64,000 bases of DNA from Dietzia sp. JS16-p6b. GTDB taxonomy: Bacteria > Actinomycetota > Actinomycetes > Mycobacteriales > Mycobacteriaceae. Below the pieces are notes generated by a model. It was given only the letters and a program-made list of their open reading frames with translations. It was not told where the DNA came from and did not search any database. This document shows, piece by piece, positions 9,035 to 18,695 of this stretch. The DNA lies in contig NZ_CP024869.1 in NCBI RefSeq assembly GCF_003052165.1, positions 2,080,001-2,144,000 on the forward strand, read 5' to 3'. Each line of letters begins with the position of its first letter. The stretch's first letter is position 1. The position numbers and the translations under genes are program-made.

Positions 9035-10251
9035 ACGCCGGCGGGCTGATCGGTCCGCGGCCCGCACACGAACACCACGGCGGACCTGCCGATCCTCGTC
9101 ACCACCAGCGCGAGCGGGCGGGAGCCGCCCGGGGCCAGGGACCGCCGCAGCACGTCCGGGTCCGTGTCCACCCCGCGGACCAGGATCTCCAGTGACCCGC
9201 AGTCCCGGCGCCTGAGGACCTTCCGGAGTTCCTTGCGGTCGAGCCGGCACCGCTCCAGCACCTCGAACCCCGTGTAACCGGCCGGGATGTGGGGCCCGGT
9301 CAGGTGGGCGATCCGGGGGTCGAGCTGACGGAGCCCGTGACGGCGGGCCCAGTGCCGCACCAGGCCGGCCCGGACGACCGCCCCGTCGGGATCGACGATG
9401 AACCGGTCCGCCTCCCCGTGGGCGTCGACCTCGTCGTCGTCCTCGTCCGTCACCACCTCCGCATGGACCGCGAGGCCGTCCGCGACCAGCCGCGGTGCCC
9501 CCCACGGTGCGGGCGCGCCGGCCCCGGTGGTGCGCACCACGGTCGCGCGGCGCCGCGCCCGGCCGGACAGGCCCGTCGACCACAGACACGCCTCGCGCAC
9601 CGACCCGTCCAGTGAGACGAGTTCGACCTCCCCCGGGTGGTCGAGACCGGAGGTGTCCAGACCGGGCGCACACTTGATCGCGTAGTCCGCGCCGCGCGCC
9701 ACGGCCAGGAGGTCCGGCAGCGGTGGGCTGAGCCGGCCGGGGTCGTGGATCCGGCGGCCGCCGGACCGTCGGGCGGGGTCGGCGAGCAGCACGGCGTCGC
9801 GGCTGGGCGGGGCGAGGGCGTCCGCCACGCACACCAGCGCGTCCGGCACGTTGTGCGCGGCCATCCGGGCCCTGACCCGGTCGAGATCGGAACCGACGAC
9901 GCGGTCGGCGGTCCGCACCAGCTCGCCCAGTTCGGCCCCCACCGAGCACGTGACGTCGTGGACGTCCCGACCCGCCAACCGCGCGGCCCGCAGTGCGGCG
10001 ACGGGCCAGGCGGTGGCCTGCTGCACCGCGTCCTCCGTCAGGAGCATCCGGTCCGCCCCCCGGATGCGACCGTCCGCGCGGCGGCGCGCGGTGACGAGGT
10101 CGATCGCCGCGGCGGCGTGGCCGGCGTCGGCCCTCCTGACGGCGGCCGTCGAGGCGACGAGGCGGTCACGGGACCAGTCCAACCCGGCGGTCAGCTCGAT
10201 CAGGTCCCGGCCGGCGGTGGTGAGCAGGAAGTCGAGGTCCTCCGGGGTCAC
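9025..10251 (-). CDS. SAM-dependent methyltransferase with THUMP-like C-terminal domain (Rv3037c-like)
   Basis: This is a 408-residue protein from GTG 10251, 11 bases after the NUDIX stop. The middle region is a class I methyltransferase fold: VHDVTCSVGAELGELV is the SAM-binding loop, VVGSDLD the acidic end of strand 2, and LLADPARRSGGRR occupies the DPPY-like motif IV position. The last 90 or so residues (VRAGLVRHWARRHGLRQLD onward, then FEVLERCRLDRKELRKVL) resemble the THUMP-like domain found in this actinobacterial family. The architecture suggests RNA methylation, but the target is unknown and the motif IV sequence is DPAR rather than the usual DPPY. It is the last gene of a three-gene set with the NUDIX and ABC genes. 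Confidence 0.82.
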   Translation of the reverse strand: MTPEDLDFLLTTAGRDLIELTAGLDWSRDRLVASTAAVRRADAGHAAAAIDLVTARRRADGRIRGADRMLLTEDAVQQATAWPVAALRAARLAGRDVHDVTCSVGAELGELVRTADRVVGSDLDRVRARMAAHNVPDALVCVADALAPPSRDAVLLADPARRSGGRRIHDPGRLSPPLPDLLAVARGADYAIKCAPGLDTSGLDHPGEVELVSLDGSVREACLWSTGLSGRARRRATVVRTTGAGAPAPWGAPRLVADGLAVHAEVVTDEDDDEVDAHGEADRFIVDPDGAVVRAGLVRHWARRHGLRQLDPRIAHLTGPHIPAGYTGFEVLERCRLDRKELRKVLRRRDCGSLEILVRGVDTDPDVLRRSLAPGGSRPLALVVTRIGRSAVVFVCGPRTDQPAGVHS

Positions 10252-10262
10252 CGGCCCACCAC

Positions 10263-11063
10263 CTACCTGCCGCCCGGCGCGATGGACCGGGTCGTGGCGA
10301 GGAGTTCGGAGACGTCGGCCGCCGCCGCGAGACCGGCCAGGACGTCGAGGGTCGGCCGCAGCATGCCCAACCGTCCGAGGGTGCCCGCTGTCGCGGCGTC
10401 GTCGGCGCGCATCCATCCCGCCGCGCGCGCCTCGCTCGTGCCGGCGTCCGGTTCCACACCCGCCGGCACCGCGGCGACGAAGAACAGCGTGTCGTACCGG
10501 CGGGGGGGTCCCGGCGGGGTGGTCCAGCGGTCCCACGGACGCAACAGGTGAGCGGACAGGATCAGCCGGTGTTCCCCGAGAAGCGAGTCCAGATCGCCCT
10601 CCCCCGCTGCCAGCGCGCAGCGCTCCTCGGGTCCGGGACCGGGTGCGCCACCGGGACGGGGCCGCCCGGTCGCCGCCGGGTCGGACGCACTCCGGCCGGT
10701 CACGGTCTGGTCGGTCACCGTCTGGTCGGGCTCGGCCAGCAGCACACCGGTCTCCTCGAAGAGCTCCCGCACCACGCCCCGGACGGCCGCGGCCGCGCGG
10801 GCGTCGTCGATCCCGAACGCCTCGGCCCACCAGCCCGGATCCGGGCCCCGCCAGGGCCTCGAGCCCCGGTAGTCACGCGGTTCCACGCCGCCTCCGGGGA
10901 AGACGGACATACCGGCCGCGAACTGCATGGTGGCCACGCGGTGCTGCAGGAACACCTCGACTCCCCCGCCCACTCGGGCGTCACGCACCAGGGCCACCGT
11001 GGCGGCCTCGCGGACCGGGACGTCCGCGGGTGAGGTCGTCACGGGGTCGCAGACGCGGCTCAT
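10263..11063 (-). CDS. NUDIX hydrolase
   Basis: This is a 266-residue protein starting at ATG 11063, whose ATGA overlaps the ABC transporter stop. NUDIX enzymes split nucleoside diphosphates linked to another group. The N-terminal half has a strand typical of the family (EAATVALVRDARVGGGVEVFLQHR) and MSVFPGGGVEPRD. The helix of the NUDIX box is AVRGVVRELFEETGVLL, matching the REx2EExGx2 core with the metal-binding glutamates. A low-complexity Thr/Gly/Pro insertion (about residues 120-160) follows the box before RYDTLFFVAAVP. It resembles M. tuberculosis Rv3040c in position and length. The CoA or nucleotide substrate cannot be told. It is co-transcribed with its neighbours. Confidence 0.85.
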   Translation of the reverse strand: MSRVCDPVTTSPADVPVREAATVALVRDARVGGGVEVFLQHRVATMQFAAGMSVFPGGGVEPRDYRGSRPWRGPDPGWWAEAFGIDDARAAAAVRGVVRELFEETGVLLAEPDQTVTDQTVTGRSASDPAATGRPRPGGAPGPGPEERCALAAGEGDLDSLLGEHRLILSAHLLRPWDRWTTPPGPPRRYDTLFFVAAVPAGVEPDAGTSEARAAGWMRADDAATAGTLGRLGMLRPTLDVLAGLAAAADVSELLATTRSIAPGGR

Positions 11064-11902
11064 GGACGCCGGTGCCGGCCGGACCGACGCGCCCGACGGG
11101 CGAAGAACCGTCCGTCGATGGCGTCGACGACGATCGACTGTGCGAAGGCGCGGCTGAGGTTCTCGGAGGTGATCACGTCGTCGATCAACCCGGTGGCCGT
11201 CACCCCGCCCTCCGAGAGCAGCATCGCGTGGGTGAAACCCGGGGGGATCTCCTCCACGTGGTGGGTCACCAGCACCGTGGCCGGGGCGTCGGGGTCGAGA
11301 GCCATGTCCGCCAGACGGGCGACCAGATCCTCCCGGCCACCCAGATCGAGGCCCGCTCCGGGTTCGTCCAGCAGGAGAAGTTCCGGATCGGTCATCATCG
11401 CGCGGGCGATCAGCACCCTCTTGCGTTCGCCCTCCGACAGGGTCCCCCAGGTGCGGTCGGCCAGGTGCTCGCCCCCGATCATCTCCAGGGTGTCCGCCGC
11501 GCGGTCGAAGTCGGCCCGGTCGTAGGCCTCCCGCCACCTCCCCAACACGGCGTACCCGGCGGAGACCACCAGGTCCTCGACCACCTCGTCGCCCGGGATC
11601 CGGCCGGCCACCGCGGCGGACGACAACCCCACCCGGCTCCGGAGTTCGGTGACCTCGGTGCGACCCAGTTGCTCACCGAGGATCACCGCCGAGCCGGTGC
11701 TCGGGTACTCGAGCGCCGAGGCGATGCGCAGCAGCGAGGTCTTGCCCGCACCGTTGGGCCCCAGGACGACCCATCTCTCGTCCAGCTCCACCTGCCAGGT
11801 GACGGGTCCCACGAGCGTCCGCCCGTCCCTCCGGAGCGAGACGTCGGTCAGATCCAGGACGAGGTCGGGGTCGGTCTCGATAGGCGTTCTCACGACCCCC
11901 AT
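11060..11902 (-). CDS. ABC transporter ATP-binding protein, solitary (Rv3041c-like)
   Basis: This 280-residue ATPase has all motifs of an ABC nucleotide-binding domain: Walker [10 protein letters not shown] (about residue 50), signature LSEGERKR, Walker [13 protein letters not shown] and the switch histidine in [11 protein letters not shown]. No permease gene is adjacent, and the family (ModF/YlmA-like) is often found alone, so its role could lie outside transport. The start ATG 11902 (MGVVRTPIE) is divergent from glgE across a 152-base gap. It is first in an operon with the NUDIX and methyltransferase genes, an order I recognise from the M. tuberculosis Rv3041c-Rv3037c region. Confidence 0.87.
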   Translation of the reverse strand: MGVVRTPIETDPDLVLDLTDVSLRRDGRTLVGPVTWQVELDERWVVLGPNGAGKTSLLRIASALEYPSTGSAVILGEQLGRTEVTELRSRVGLSSAAVAGRIPGDEVVEDLVVSAGYAVLGRWREAYDRADFDRAADTLEMIGGEHLADRTWGTLSEGERKRVLIARAMMTDPELLLLDEPGAGLDLGGREDLVARLADMALDPDAPATVLVTHHVEEIPPGFTHAMLLSEGGVTATGLIDDVITSENLSRAFAQSIVVDAIDGRFFARRARRSGRHRRP

Positions 11903-11995
11903 CTAACCCCCTCCCCGGTGGCCGGGTGCCGAGGAACACGGCACGAGCGCGTGAACACCCACGCCACGCCCCTGCCGGATCGGCGCCCGCTTCGA

Positions 11996-12001
11996 TAGCG
12001 T
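11996..12001 (+). promoter_or_regulatory. Candidate -10 element for glgE
   Basis: TAGCGT fits the actinobacterial TAnnnT pattern and lies about 54 bases before the glgE start, allowing a leader of some 45 bases that contains the GAGAGGAG ribosome site at 12040-12047. No convincing -35 is seen. It lies in the divergent gap with the ABC ATPase gene. Confidence 0.4.
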
Positions 12002-12054
12002 CGTGTCGTAGAGGCGTCCACACCCCGGAGCCCGCAGCCGAGAGGAGCACCGAC

Positions 12055-14073
12055 GTGAACGACCGTCTGGCCATCGACGAGGTCCGCCCCCTGGTCTCCT
12101 GTGGGAGGTTCCCCGCCAAGTCGGTCGTGGGTGAGGTGCTGCCGATCTCGGCGACCGTGTGGCGGGAGGGCCACGACGCGCTGTCGGCGAGCCTGGTGGT
12201 CCGCCGACCCGGTGGCGCCTCCTCCCGCACGACGATGGTCCCCGGGAAGGAGGCGGACACCGTCCACGCGCTCCTGACCACCGACGCCCCCGGGATGTGG
12301 TCGTTCCGCGTCGAGGCGTGGTCCGACCCGTTCGCCACGTGGAACAGCGGCATCGTCAAGAAGATGGACGCCGGCCAGGGCGCCGACGTCCTGGGTAACG
12401 AGTTCGAGGTGGGCGCGCGGGTCCTGGACGCCGGTGCCGCGCAGGCGGCGGCGTCGGGCGACACCGACCGTGCCGCGCTCCTGACGGAGGCGGCCACCGC
12501 GCTCCGCGGCACCGGGGACGCCGGGACACGGACGTCGCTGGCGCTGTCCGGCGAGGTCGCGGCCGCGATGGCCGCGGGGCCCGTCCGCGAGCTCGTGACG
12601 CCCGGTCAGACCCACCGCGTGTGGGTCGACCGCCGTGAGGCCCAGTTCAGCTCCTGGTACGAGTTCTTCCCCCGCTCCACGGGCGGGTGGGACGAGCGGG
12701 GTCGGCCGGTCCACGGCACCTTCGCGACCTCGCGCGGCTACATCGACCACGCGGCCGACATGGGCTTCGACGTCGTCTACCTGCCTCCGATCCACCCGAT
12801 CGGGGTGATCAACCGCAAGGGCCGGAACAACTCCCTCACCCCGGAGGAGGGGGACGTCGGGTCGCCGTGGGCCATCGGCTCGGCGGACGGTGGCCACGAT
12901 GCCGTGCACCCGGACCTCGGCACGATCGAGGATTTCCGCGAACTGGTCGAGTACTCCACCTCTCGCGGCGTTGAGATCGCCCTGGACCTGGCGTTGCAGT
13001 GCGCTCCGGACCACCCGTGGGCGCAGGCCCACCCGGAGTGGTTCACGGTGCTCCCCGACGGCCACATCGCGTACGCCGAGAACCCACCCAAGAAGTACCA
13101 GGACATCTACCCCGTCAACTTCGACCTCGACCCCGAGGGGATCTACGCCGAGGTGCTCCGGGTGGTGCGCCTGTGGACCTCCCTGGGCGTACGGATCTTC
13201 CGGGTGGACAACCCGCACACCAAACCCGCGGATTTCTGGAGCCGCCTGATCGCGGAGGTCAAGCGCACCGAGCCGGACGTGCTTTTCCTCGCCGAGGCCT
13301 TCACCCGCCCGGCCCGTCTGTTCGGGCTCGCGAAGCGGGGTTTCTCGCAGTCCTACACGTACTTCACATGGAAGACCACGAAGTCCGACCTCATCGAGTT
13401 CTGCGAGCAGTTGCTGGCGCACGTCGATGAAGCCCGGCCGAACATGTTCACCAACACCCCGGACATCCTGCACGAGTCGCTGCAGCGCGGAGGTCCTGCG
13501 ATGTTCGCGATCCGGTCGGCGCTCGCGGCCACGCTCAGCCCGGCGTGGGGTGTGTACTCGGGCTTCGAGCTGTTCGAATGGCAACCCGTCGCCGACGGCA
13601 GCGAGGAGTACCTGGATTCGGAGAAATACGAACTCCGGCCCCGCGACTTCGCCGGCGCCGAGGCGGCGGGCCAGTCGCTCGCCCCGTGGCTGCGGACCCT
13701 GAACCGGATCCGTCGGGAGCACCCCGCCCTCCACCAGCTGCGCACACTGCGTTTCCACGACGTGGACAACGATCAGATCATCGCCTACTCCAAGATCGAC
13801 CCCGCCACCGGTGACTGCGTCCTGACGGTCGTCTCCCTCGACTCACACGGGGTGCAGGAGGGCACCCTCAGGCTCGACATGGCCGCCCTCGGATACGACG
13901 ACGACGCCCGGTTCAGCGTCCACGACGAGGTCTCCGGCAGCGAGTTCCACTGGGGCTCGAGCAACTACGTGCGACTCGAGCCGTGGACGGCGGTCGCGCA
14001 CATCGTCGTGGTCCCACCCTGCGACGAAGCACGTAGGGTCGAACTGACCTACCGCACGCACATCGTGGATTGA
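12055..14073 (+). CDS. glgE: Alpha-1,4-glucan:maltose-1-phosphate maltosyltransferase GlgE
   Basis: GlgE extends linear alpha-1,4-glucans with maltose units from maltose 1-phosphate (GH13_3), giving substrate for the branching enzyme encoded next. The protein has 672 residues from GTG 12055, supported by GAGAGGAG seven bases upstream. The N-terminal beta-domain (about 1-190) is followed by the (beta/alpha)8 barrel: [17 protein letters not shown], the nucleophile Asp in [12 protein letters not shown] (about residue 384), the acid/base Glu in FLAEAF, and [11 protein letters not shown]-terminal beta-sandwich follows the barrel. Its stop overlaps a TTG codon upstream of glgB, and the glgB ATG is 12 bases on, so translation is probably coupled. 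Family assignment is firm. Confidence 0.95.
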   Translation: MNDRLAIDEVRPLVSCGRFPAKSVVGEVLPISATVWREGHDALSASLVVRRPGGASSRTTMVPGKEADTVHALLTTDAPGMWSFRVEAWSDPFATWNSGIVKKMDAGQGADVLGNEFEVGARVLDAGAAQAAASGDTDRAALLTEAATALRGTGDAGTRTSLALSGEVAAAMAAGPVRELVTPGQTHRVWVDRREAQFSSWYEFFPRSTGGWDERGRPVHGTFATSRGYIDHAADMGFDVVYLPPIHPIGVINRKGRNNSLTPEEGDVGSPWAIGSADGGHDAVHPDLGTIEDFRELVEYSTSRGVEIALDLALQCAPDHPWAQAHPEWFTVLPDGHIAYAENPPKKYQDIYPVNFDLDPEGIYAEVLRVVRLWTSLGVRIFRVDNPHTKPADFWSRLIAEVKRTEPDVLFLAEAFTRPARLFGLAKRGFSQSYTYFTWKTTKSDLIEFCEQLLAHVDEARPNMFTNTPDILHESLQRGGPAMFAIRSALAATLSPAWGVYSGFELFEWQPVADGSEEYLDSEKYELRPRDFAGAEAAGQSLAPWLRTLNRIRREHPALHQLRTLRFHDVDNDQIIAYSKIDPATGDCVLTVVSLDSHGVQEGTLRLDMAALGYDDDARFSVHDEVSGSEFHWGSSNYVRLEPWTAVAHIVVVPPCDEARRVELTYRTHIVD

Positions 14074-14084
14074 GGGACAACGGC

Positions 14085-16438
14085 ATGGCAAAGCACCACG
14101 GCGCGGGTCGACCCGCCTCCGGCAGACCCGCCACCGGCAGGCCCACCACCACGCCCGACCGGGTTCCTCCACCCGTCGACACGGCGGCCACCTGGCGGAC
14201 GCCGGAGGACCTCGCCCGGGATACGTCGGGCCGGACCTCGGCTCCGACCGCACCGGTGGGTCCGGCGGGCGAGATCCCCCGCGACGAGTTCGACGCGCTC
14301 CGCTCGGGGACCCACCGCGACCCGCATTCGGTCTACGGTGCCCACCGGGCCGGCGGCGGTTCCGTCGTGCGGACCATGCAGCCCGGCGCCACCTCGGTGG
14401 AGATCGTGCTCGGCTCCCGCACCGTCCCGATGGAACCGCTCGGCGACGGCGTGTTCGGGGCGATGATGGACGAGCCGGATGTCCCGGACTACCGGTTCCA
14501 CGTCACCTACCCGGACGGACACACCCGGACCGTCGCGGACGGGTACAGGTTCCTGCCCACCCTGGGCGAGATGGACCTCCACCTGATCAACGAGGGGCGT
14601 CACGAGCGATTGTGGACCGTCCTCGGGGCGCACGTCCGCACGTACGACACCCCCGGCGGTCCTGTCACCGGCACGTCGTTCGCCGTCTGGGCCCCGAACG
14701 CCCGGGGAGTCAGCGTGGTGGGCGACTTCTGCGGGTGGAACCCCGTCGCCCTGCCCCTGCGCGCGATCGGCGCCTCCGGGGTGTGGGAGGTGTTCGTCCC
14801 CGACGTCGCCGACGGCGCGGTCTACAAGTACTGCGTCCGCGGCGCCGACGGCCGGACCGTCGACCACGCCGATCCGCTGGCCGTGGCCACCGAGGTGCCG
14901 CCCGCGACAGGGTCCAGGGTCTTCACGTCCGGGTACGCGTGGAACGACGACGAGTGGGTGTCCACCCGCGCGACCCGTGACCACTCCCGGTCCCCGATGA
15001 CGGTACTCGAGGTCCACGTGGGCTCCTGGCGGCCGGGGCTGGGCTACCGGGAGTTCGCCCACCAGTTGGCCGACCACGTGGCCGAGACCGGCTTCACCCA
15101 CGTCGAACTCATGCCCGTCGCCGAGCACCCCTTCGGCGGTTCCTGGGGCTATCAGGTCTCCTCCTACTACGCCCCCACCAGTCGCTTCGGATCACCGGAC
15201 GACCTGCGCTATGTGGTCGACCACCTGCACTCGCGCGGCATCGGCGTGCTCATGGACTGGGTCCCCGCACACTTCCCCAAGGACGAGTGGTCCCTCGGCC
15301 GCTTCGACGGCACCCCGCTCTACGAACACGCGGACCCCCGCCGCGGTGAACAGCCCGACTGGGGCACCTACGTCTTCGACTTCGGCCGTCACGAGGTCCG
15401 GAACTTCCTGGTCGCCAACGCGTTGTACTGGGCCGAGGAGTTCCACGTGGACGGTCTGCGCGTGGACGCCGTGGCCTCGATGCTCTACCTGGACTACTCG
15501 CGCAACGAGGGCGAGTGGACCCCCAACCGCTACGGCGGGCGGGAGAACCTCGAGGCGATCTCGTTCCTGCAGGAGGTCAACGCGACCGTGCAGCGGGAGC
15601 ACCCGGGATTCCTCATGATCGCGGAGGAATCGACCTCCTGGGGCGGCGTCACCGCCCCGACCGAGACCGGCGGGCTCGGGTTCTCCATGAAGTGGAACAT
15701 GGGGTGGATGAACGACACCCTGCGGTACGTCGGACTCGACCCGGTCTACCGGGGCCACCACCACGGCGAGATCACGTTCTCGCTGATGTACGCCTGGAGT
15801 GAGCGCTTCGTGCTCCCGCTCAGCCACGACGAGGTGGTGCACGGCAAGGGATCGATGTGGCAGCGCATGCCGGGTTCCTCGTGGGACCGGGCGGCCGGGT
15901 TGCGGGGGCTCTACGCCTACATGTGGGCACACCCGGGCAAGAAGCTCCTCTTCCAGGGACTGGAGTTCGGCCAGGTCGGCGAGTGGAACGACGAACAGGG
16001 CGTCACCTGGGGGACCTCGAGGGCTGGGAGGGCGAGTACCACCGTGGCATCCTCGCCTCGGTCCGCGACATGAACGCCCGCTACGCGGAGAACCCCGGCC
16101 TCTGGTCGCTCGACGACGACCCGTCGGGATTCTCGTGGATCGATGCCAACGACGCCGACCACAACGCCCTGTCGTTCCTGCGTACGGATCACTCCGGCAG
16201 CATCATCGCCTGTGTGGTGAACTTCTCGGGCAGCGCCCTGCACGACTACCGGATCGGTCTCCCCGAGGCCGGGTTCTGGGAGGAGATCCTCAACACCGAC
16301 GCCGCGGCCTACGAGGGATCCGGTGTCGGCAACCTCGGCGGTGTCGACGCCGAGGATCGGCCACACCACGGCCGCACGCACTCGGCGGGCATCACCGTCG
16401 GTCCCCGCGCCACGATCTGGTTGCGCCACACCCGCTGA
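14085..16438 (+). CDS. glgB: 1,4-alpha-glucan branching enzyme GlgB, apparent -1 frameshift
   Basis: GlgB makes alpha-1,6 branches on glucans built by GlgE. The chosen start is ATG 14085, with GAGGGA upstream. The first 60 residues are Gly/Pro/Thr-rich and probably disordered, followed by two CBM48-type domains (the second with [18 protein letters not shown]) and the GH13 barrel: [20 protein letters not shown] (nucleophile Asp), IAEESTSW (acid/base Glu) and [12 protein letters not shown]. The frame stops at 16073, but the family sequence [22 protein letters not shown] continues in another frame to 16438. The break is at five G, 16009-16013; six would give one 784-residue enzyme ending in the normal beta-sandwich domain. 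As written, the C-terminal domain is lost. Confidence 0.9.
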
Positions 16439-16454
16439 CGGCGGGCGAGACGCC

Positions 16455-17384
16455 TCAGTACAGCGCGTTGGCGAGGTTGCGGCGGGCGTCCAGGACCCGC
16501 GGGTCGTCCGTCGGGAGCGACTCGAGGAGATCGACCAGCCGGGACCGGAGCACCGCCCGGTCGTCGCCCCCGCTCACCCGGATCGCGTCGACGAGGACCG
16601 CGAACGCCGACTCGTACTCTCCTCCCACCAGGGCCCTGTCGGCCGCCCGAAGGGCCGCGGGAACCGTGCCCTCGCCGGCATCGGCCTCCTCGGCCGCACG
16701 ACGAGCGGCCTGCACGTACCTCAGCGCCTCGAGGAGCGAGTGGTCCCGCGGGCGGGAGTCCACCAGCGCGGCGAAGCGCTCCTCCGCGGTGTCCAGCTCG
16801 CCGCCCGCGAGTGCGTCCTCGGCGGCGTCGCGTTCGGGGTCGGCCGGATCGTCCGGCTCCCCGGTGTCCGCGGACCCGGGCACTCCGCTGAGCTTTCCCT
16901 CCGTGGCCTGGAGGACTGCCGCGATCCACTGACGCAGGGCGTCCTCGGGCTGCTCCCCCTCGAAATCCGCCAGCGGCCGCCCCGCCGCGACGGCGACGAC
17001 GGTCGGGACCGCCCGCGCCTGGAACGCCTGGGCGATCCCCGGGGAGGAGTCCACGTCGACGACCGCGTGCACCCACTGACCGCCCCCCTCCTCGGCCAGC
17101 GAGGACAGCAGGCTGGTCAGTACCGTGGGTGCCCGGCGGGACATGAGTTCGACGATCACGGGGACCTGGGTCGACCGGACCAACACCTCCTGCTCGAAGG
17201 TCGCCTCGTCGACCTCGACCAGGGTCACCGGCCCCGTGCCCCCACCGGACGTGCGGGCGGCGGCGACGGGGTCGCGCTTCGCCTCCGCCCGCTTCTTCAG
17301 CCCCGACAGGTCGACGGCGCCGGCGAGGGAGGCCGCGAGCTTCTGCTCGGACGCGGACGGGGGTCGGTTACCTGGTCTCGTCAC
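16455..17384 (-). CDS. Thioredoxin-fold and TPR-like protein (YbbN/CnoX type)
   Basis: This is a 309-residue protein with an N-terminal thioredoxin-like domain (about 50-165: VPVIVELMSRRAPTVLTSLLSSLAEE, then VDVDSSPGIAQAFQARAVPTVVAVAAGRPLADFEG with the cis-proline) and a helical TPR-like C-terminus (about 185-309, ending RNLANALY). The CxxC redox pair is replaced by SRRA, so it cannot act as a dithiol oxidoreductase. YbbN/CnoX proteins of this layout serve as chaperone holdases. It is convergent with glgB, with 16 bases between stops, and is the equivalent of M. tuberculosis Rv1324 by position. The start ATG 17384 is close to the thiolase stop (35 bases), so co-transcription with the thiolase is likely. 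Confidence 0.83.
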   Translation of the reverse strand: MTRPGNRPPSASEQKLAASLAGAVDLSGLKKRAEAKRDPVAAARTSGGGTGPVTLVEVDEATFEQEVLVRSTQVPVIVELMSRRAPTVLTSLLSSLAEEGGGQWVHAVVDVDSSPGIAQAFQARAVPTVVAVAAGRPLADFEGEQPEDALRQWIAAVLQATEGKLSGVPGSADTGEPDDPADPERDAAEDALAGGELDTAEERFAALVDSRPRDHSLLEALRYVQAARRAAEEADAGEGTVPAALRAADRALVGGEYESAFAVLVDAIRVSGGDDRAVLRSRLVDLLESLPTDDPRVLDARRNLANALY

Positions 17385-17419
17385 GCCTTCGATCCTGCCA
17401 CGGCCGGTCCGATCGGGGG

Positions 17420-18619
17420 TCAGCTGGTCGCGGGCACGCGGATCAACAGAGCGTCACCCTGCCCACCACCACCGCACAGCGCGGCCGCCCCGAGGCCACC
17501 ACCACGGCGGGCGAGCTCGAGCGCGAGGGTCAGGACGACGCGGTTGCCCGACACGCCGATCGGGTGACCGATCGAGATGGCACCACCGTTCACGTTCACC
17601 TGGTCGGGGCTCAGGTCGAGCATGCGGGTCGAGTGCAGTCCGACCGAGGCGAAGGCCTCGTTGAACTCGAACAGGTCGATGTCCTTCACGTCGACGTCCG
17701 CCCGCCTGCACGCGTCCAGTACCGCGTCCGCCGGCTGGTGCTGCAGGGTCGAGTCCGGGCCCGCGACGGTGCCGTACCCGACGATCTCGGCGAGGACCGG
17801 CCACCCCTCGGCCTCCGCGCGCGCGGCCGTGGTCACGATGACCGCCGAGGCGCCGTCGGAGATCTGCGACGAGGATCCCGCGGTGATGGTCCCGTCCTTC
17901 GAGAACGCCGGGCGGAGCTTGCCCATCGACTCCGCGGTCGACTCCGGACGGACCCCTTCGTCGGTCTCCACGACGGTGTCGCCCTTACGGCCCTTGACCG
18001 TCACCGGCACGATCTCGTCCGCGAAGCGGCCGGCCTCCGCGGCGGCGGCGGCACGCTGATGGGAGGTCGCGGCGAACTCGTCCTGGTGCTCGCGGGTGAT
18101 CTCTAGCTCGACGTTGCGCGCCTCGGTGAGGGCGCCCATCGGCTGGTCGGTCGGAACGTCGTGCAGGCCGTCGTAGGCCATGTGGTCGAGGACCTCGATC
18201 GACCCGTACTTGTAGCCGGCGCGGCTCTTGGGCAGCAGATGCGGTGCCTGCGACATCGACTCCTGGCCCCCGGCCACGACCACCTCGGAGTACCCGGAGC
18301 GGATCGCCTGATCGGCGAGCGCGATCGCGGTCAGTCCGGACAGACACATCTTGTTGATGCTCAGCGCGTCGACCCGCTTGGGGATGCCCGCGGCGAGCGA
18401 GGCCTGACGAGCGGGCATCTGACCGTTTCCTGCGGAGAGCACCTGTCCCATGATCACCTGGTCGACGGCGTCCGGGGAGACACCGCCCCGCTCGAGGGCG
18501 GCGCTGATCGCGATGCCACCGAGCTCCGGGGCCGAGAGCGAGGACAGCCCGCCCTGGAGGCGGCCGAACGGGGTGCGGGCCCCGGAGACGATGACGGTGC
18601 GGGTGGAGTCGGCGGGCAT
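17420..18619 (-). CDS. Acetyl-CoA C-acetyltransferase (thiolase, FadA4-like)
   Basis: This 399-residue thiolase condenses two acetyl-CoA or cleaves acetoacetyl-CoA. The acylated cysteine lies in [16 protein letters not shown] (about residue 90), with [14 protein letters not shown] next. The C-terminal catalytic motifs are [31 protein letters not shown] (catalytic His) and [12 protein letters not shown] (second Cys). I chose ATG 18619 because GGAAGGTCC lies 3 to 11 bases upstream; an upstream GTG at 18655 would add 12 odd residues. It is divergent from the methylmalonyl-CoA epimerase across a 76-base gap that holds two -10-like elements and a palindrome. By position it matches M. tuberculosis fadA4. 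Confidence 0.94.
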   Translation of the reverse strand: MPADSTRTVIVSGARTPFGRLQGGLSSLSAPELGGIAISAALERGGVSPDAVDQVIMGQVLSAGNGQMPARQASLAAGIPKRVDALSINKMCLSGLTAIALADQAIRSGYSEVVVAGGQESMSQAPHLLPKSRAGYKYGSIEVLDHMAYDGLHDVPTDQPMGALTEARNVELEITREHQDEFAATSHQRAAAAAEAGRFADEIVPVTVKGRKGDTVVETDEGVRPESTAESMGKLRPAFSKDGTITAGSSSQISDGASAVIVTTAARAEAEGWPVLAEIVGYGTVAGPDSTLQHQPADAVLDACRRADVDVKDIDLFEFNEAFASVGLHSTRMLDLSPDQVNVNGGAISIGHPIGVSGNRVVLTLALELARRGGGLGAAALCGGGGQGDALLIRVPATS

Positions 18620-18646
18620 TGCGGACCTTCCATTCGAGGGGCTGAA

Positions 18647-18656
18647 CGTGTACACG
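18647..18656. promoter_or_regulatory. Perfect 10-base palindrome CGTGTACACG, candidate operator
   Basis: The palindrome lies between the thiolase start (18619) and its candidate -10 (TAGTTT reading minus, 18664 to 18659), near the expected transcript start. A dimeric repressor could bind there. No regulator gene is adjacent, so the role is inferred from symmetry and place only. Confidence 0.35.
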
Positions 18657-18658
18657 CC

Positions 18659-18664
18659 AAACTA
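18659..18664 (-). promoter_or_regulatory. Candidate -10 element for the thiolase gene
   Basis: On the minus strand the sequence reads TAGTTT, 39 bases before the ATG at 18619, leaving room for a leader of about 30 bases with the GGAAGGTCC ribosome site. It is back-to-back with the epimerase -10 element. Confidence 0.4.
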
Positions 18665-18682
18665 CCGTCTCCACTCACCGAC

Positions 18683-18688
18683 TACCGT
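18683..18688 (+). promoter_or_regulatory. Candidate -10 for a leaderless epimerase transcript
   Basis: TACCGT ends 7 bases before the ATG at 18696, the spacing that places the transcript start at or next to the start codon. No ribosome-binding sequence is present in the gap, which supports leaderless translation, common in actinobacteria. Confidence 0.5.
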
Positions 18689-18695
18689 GGTCCCC

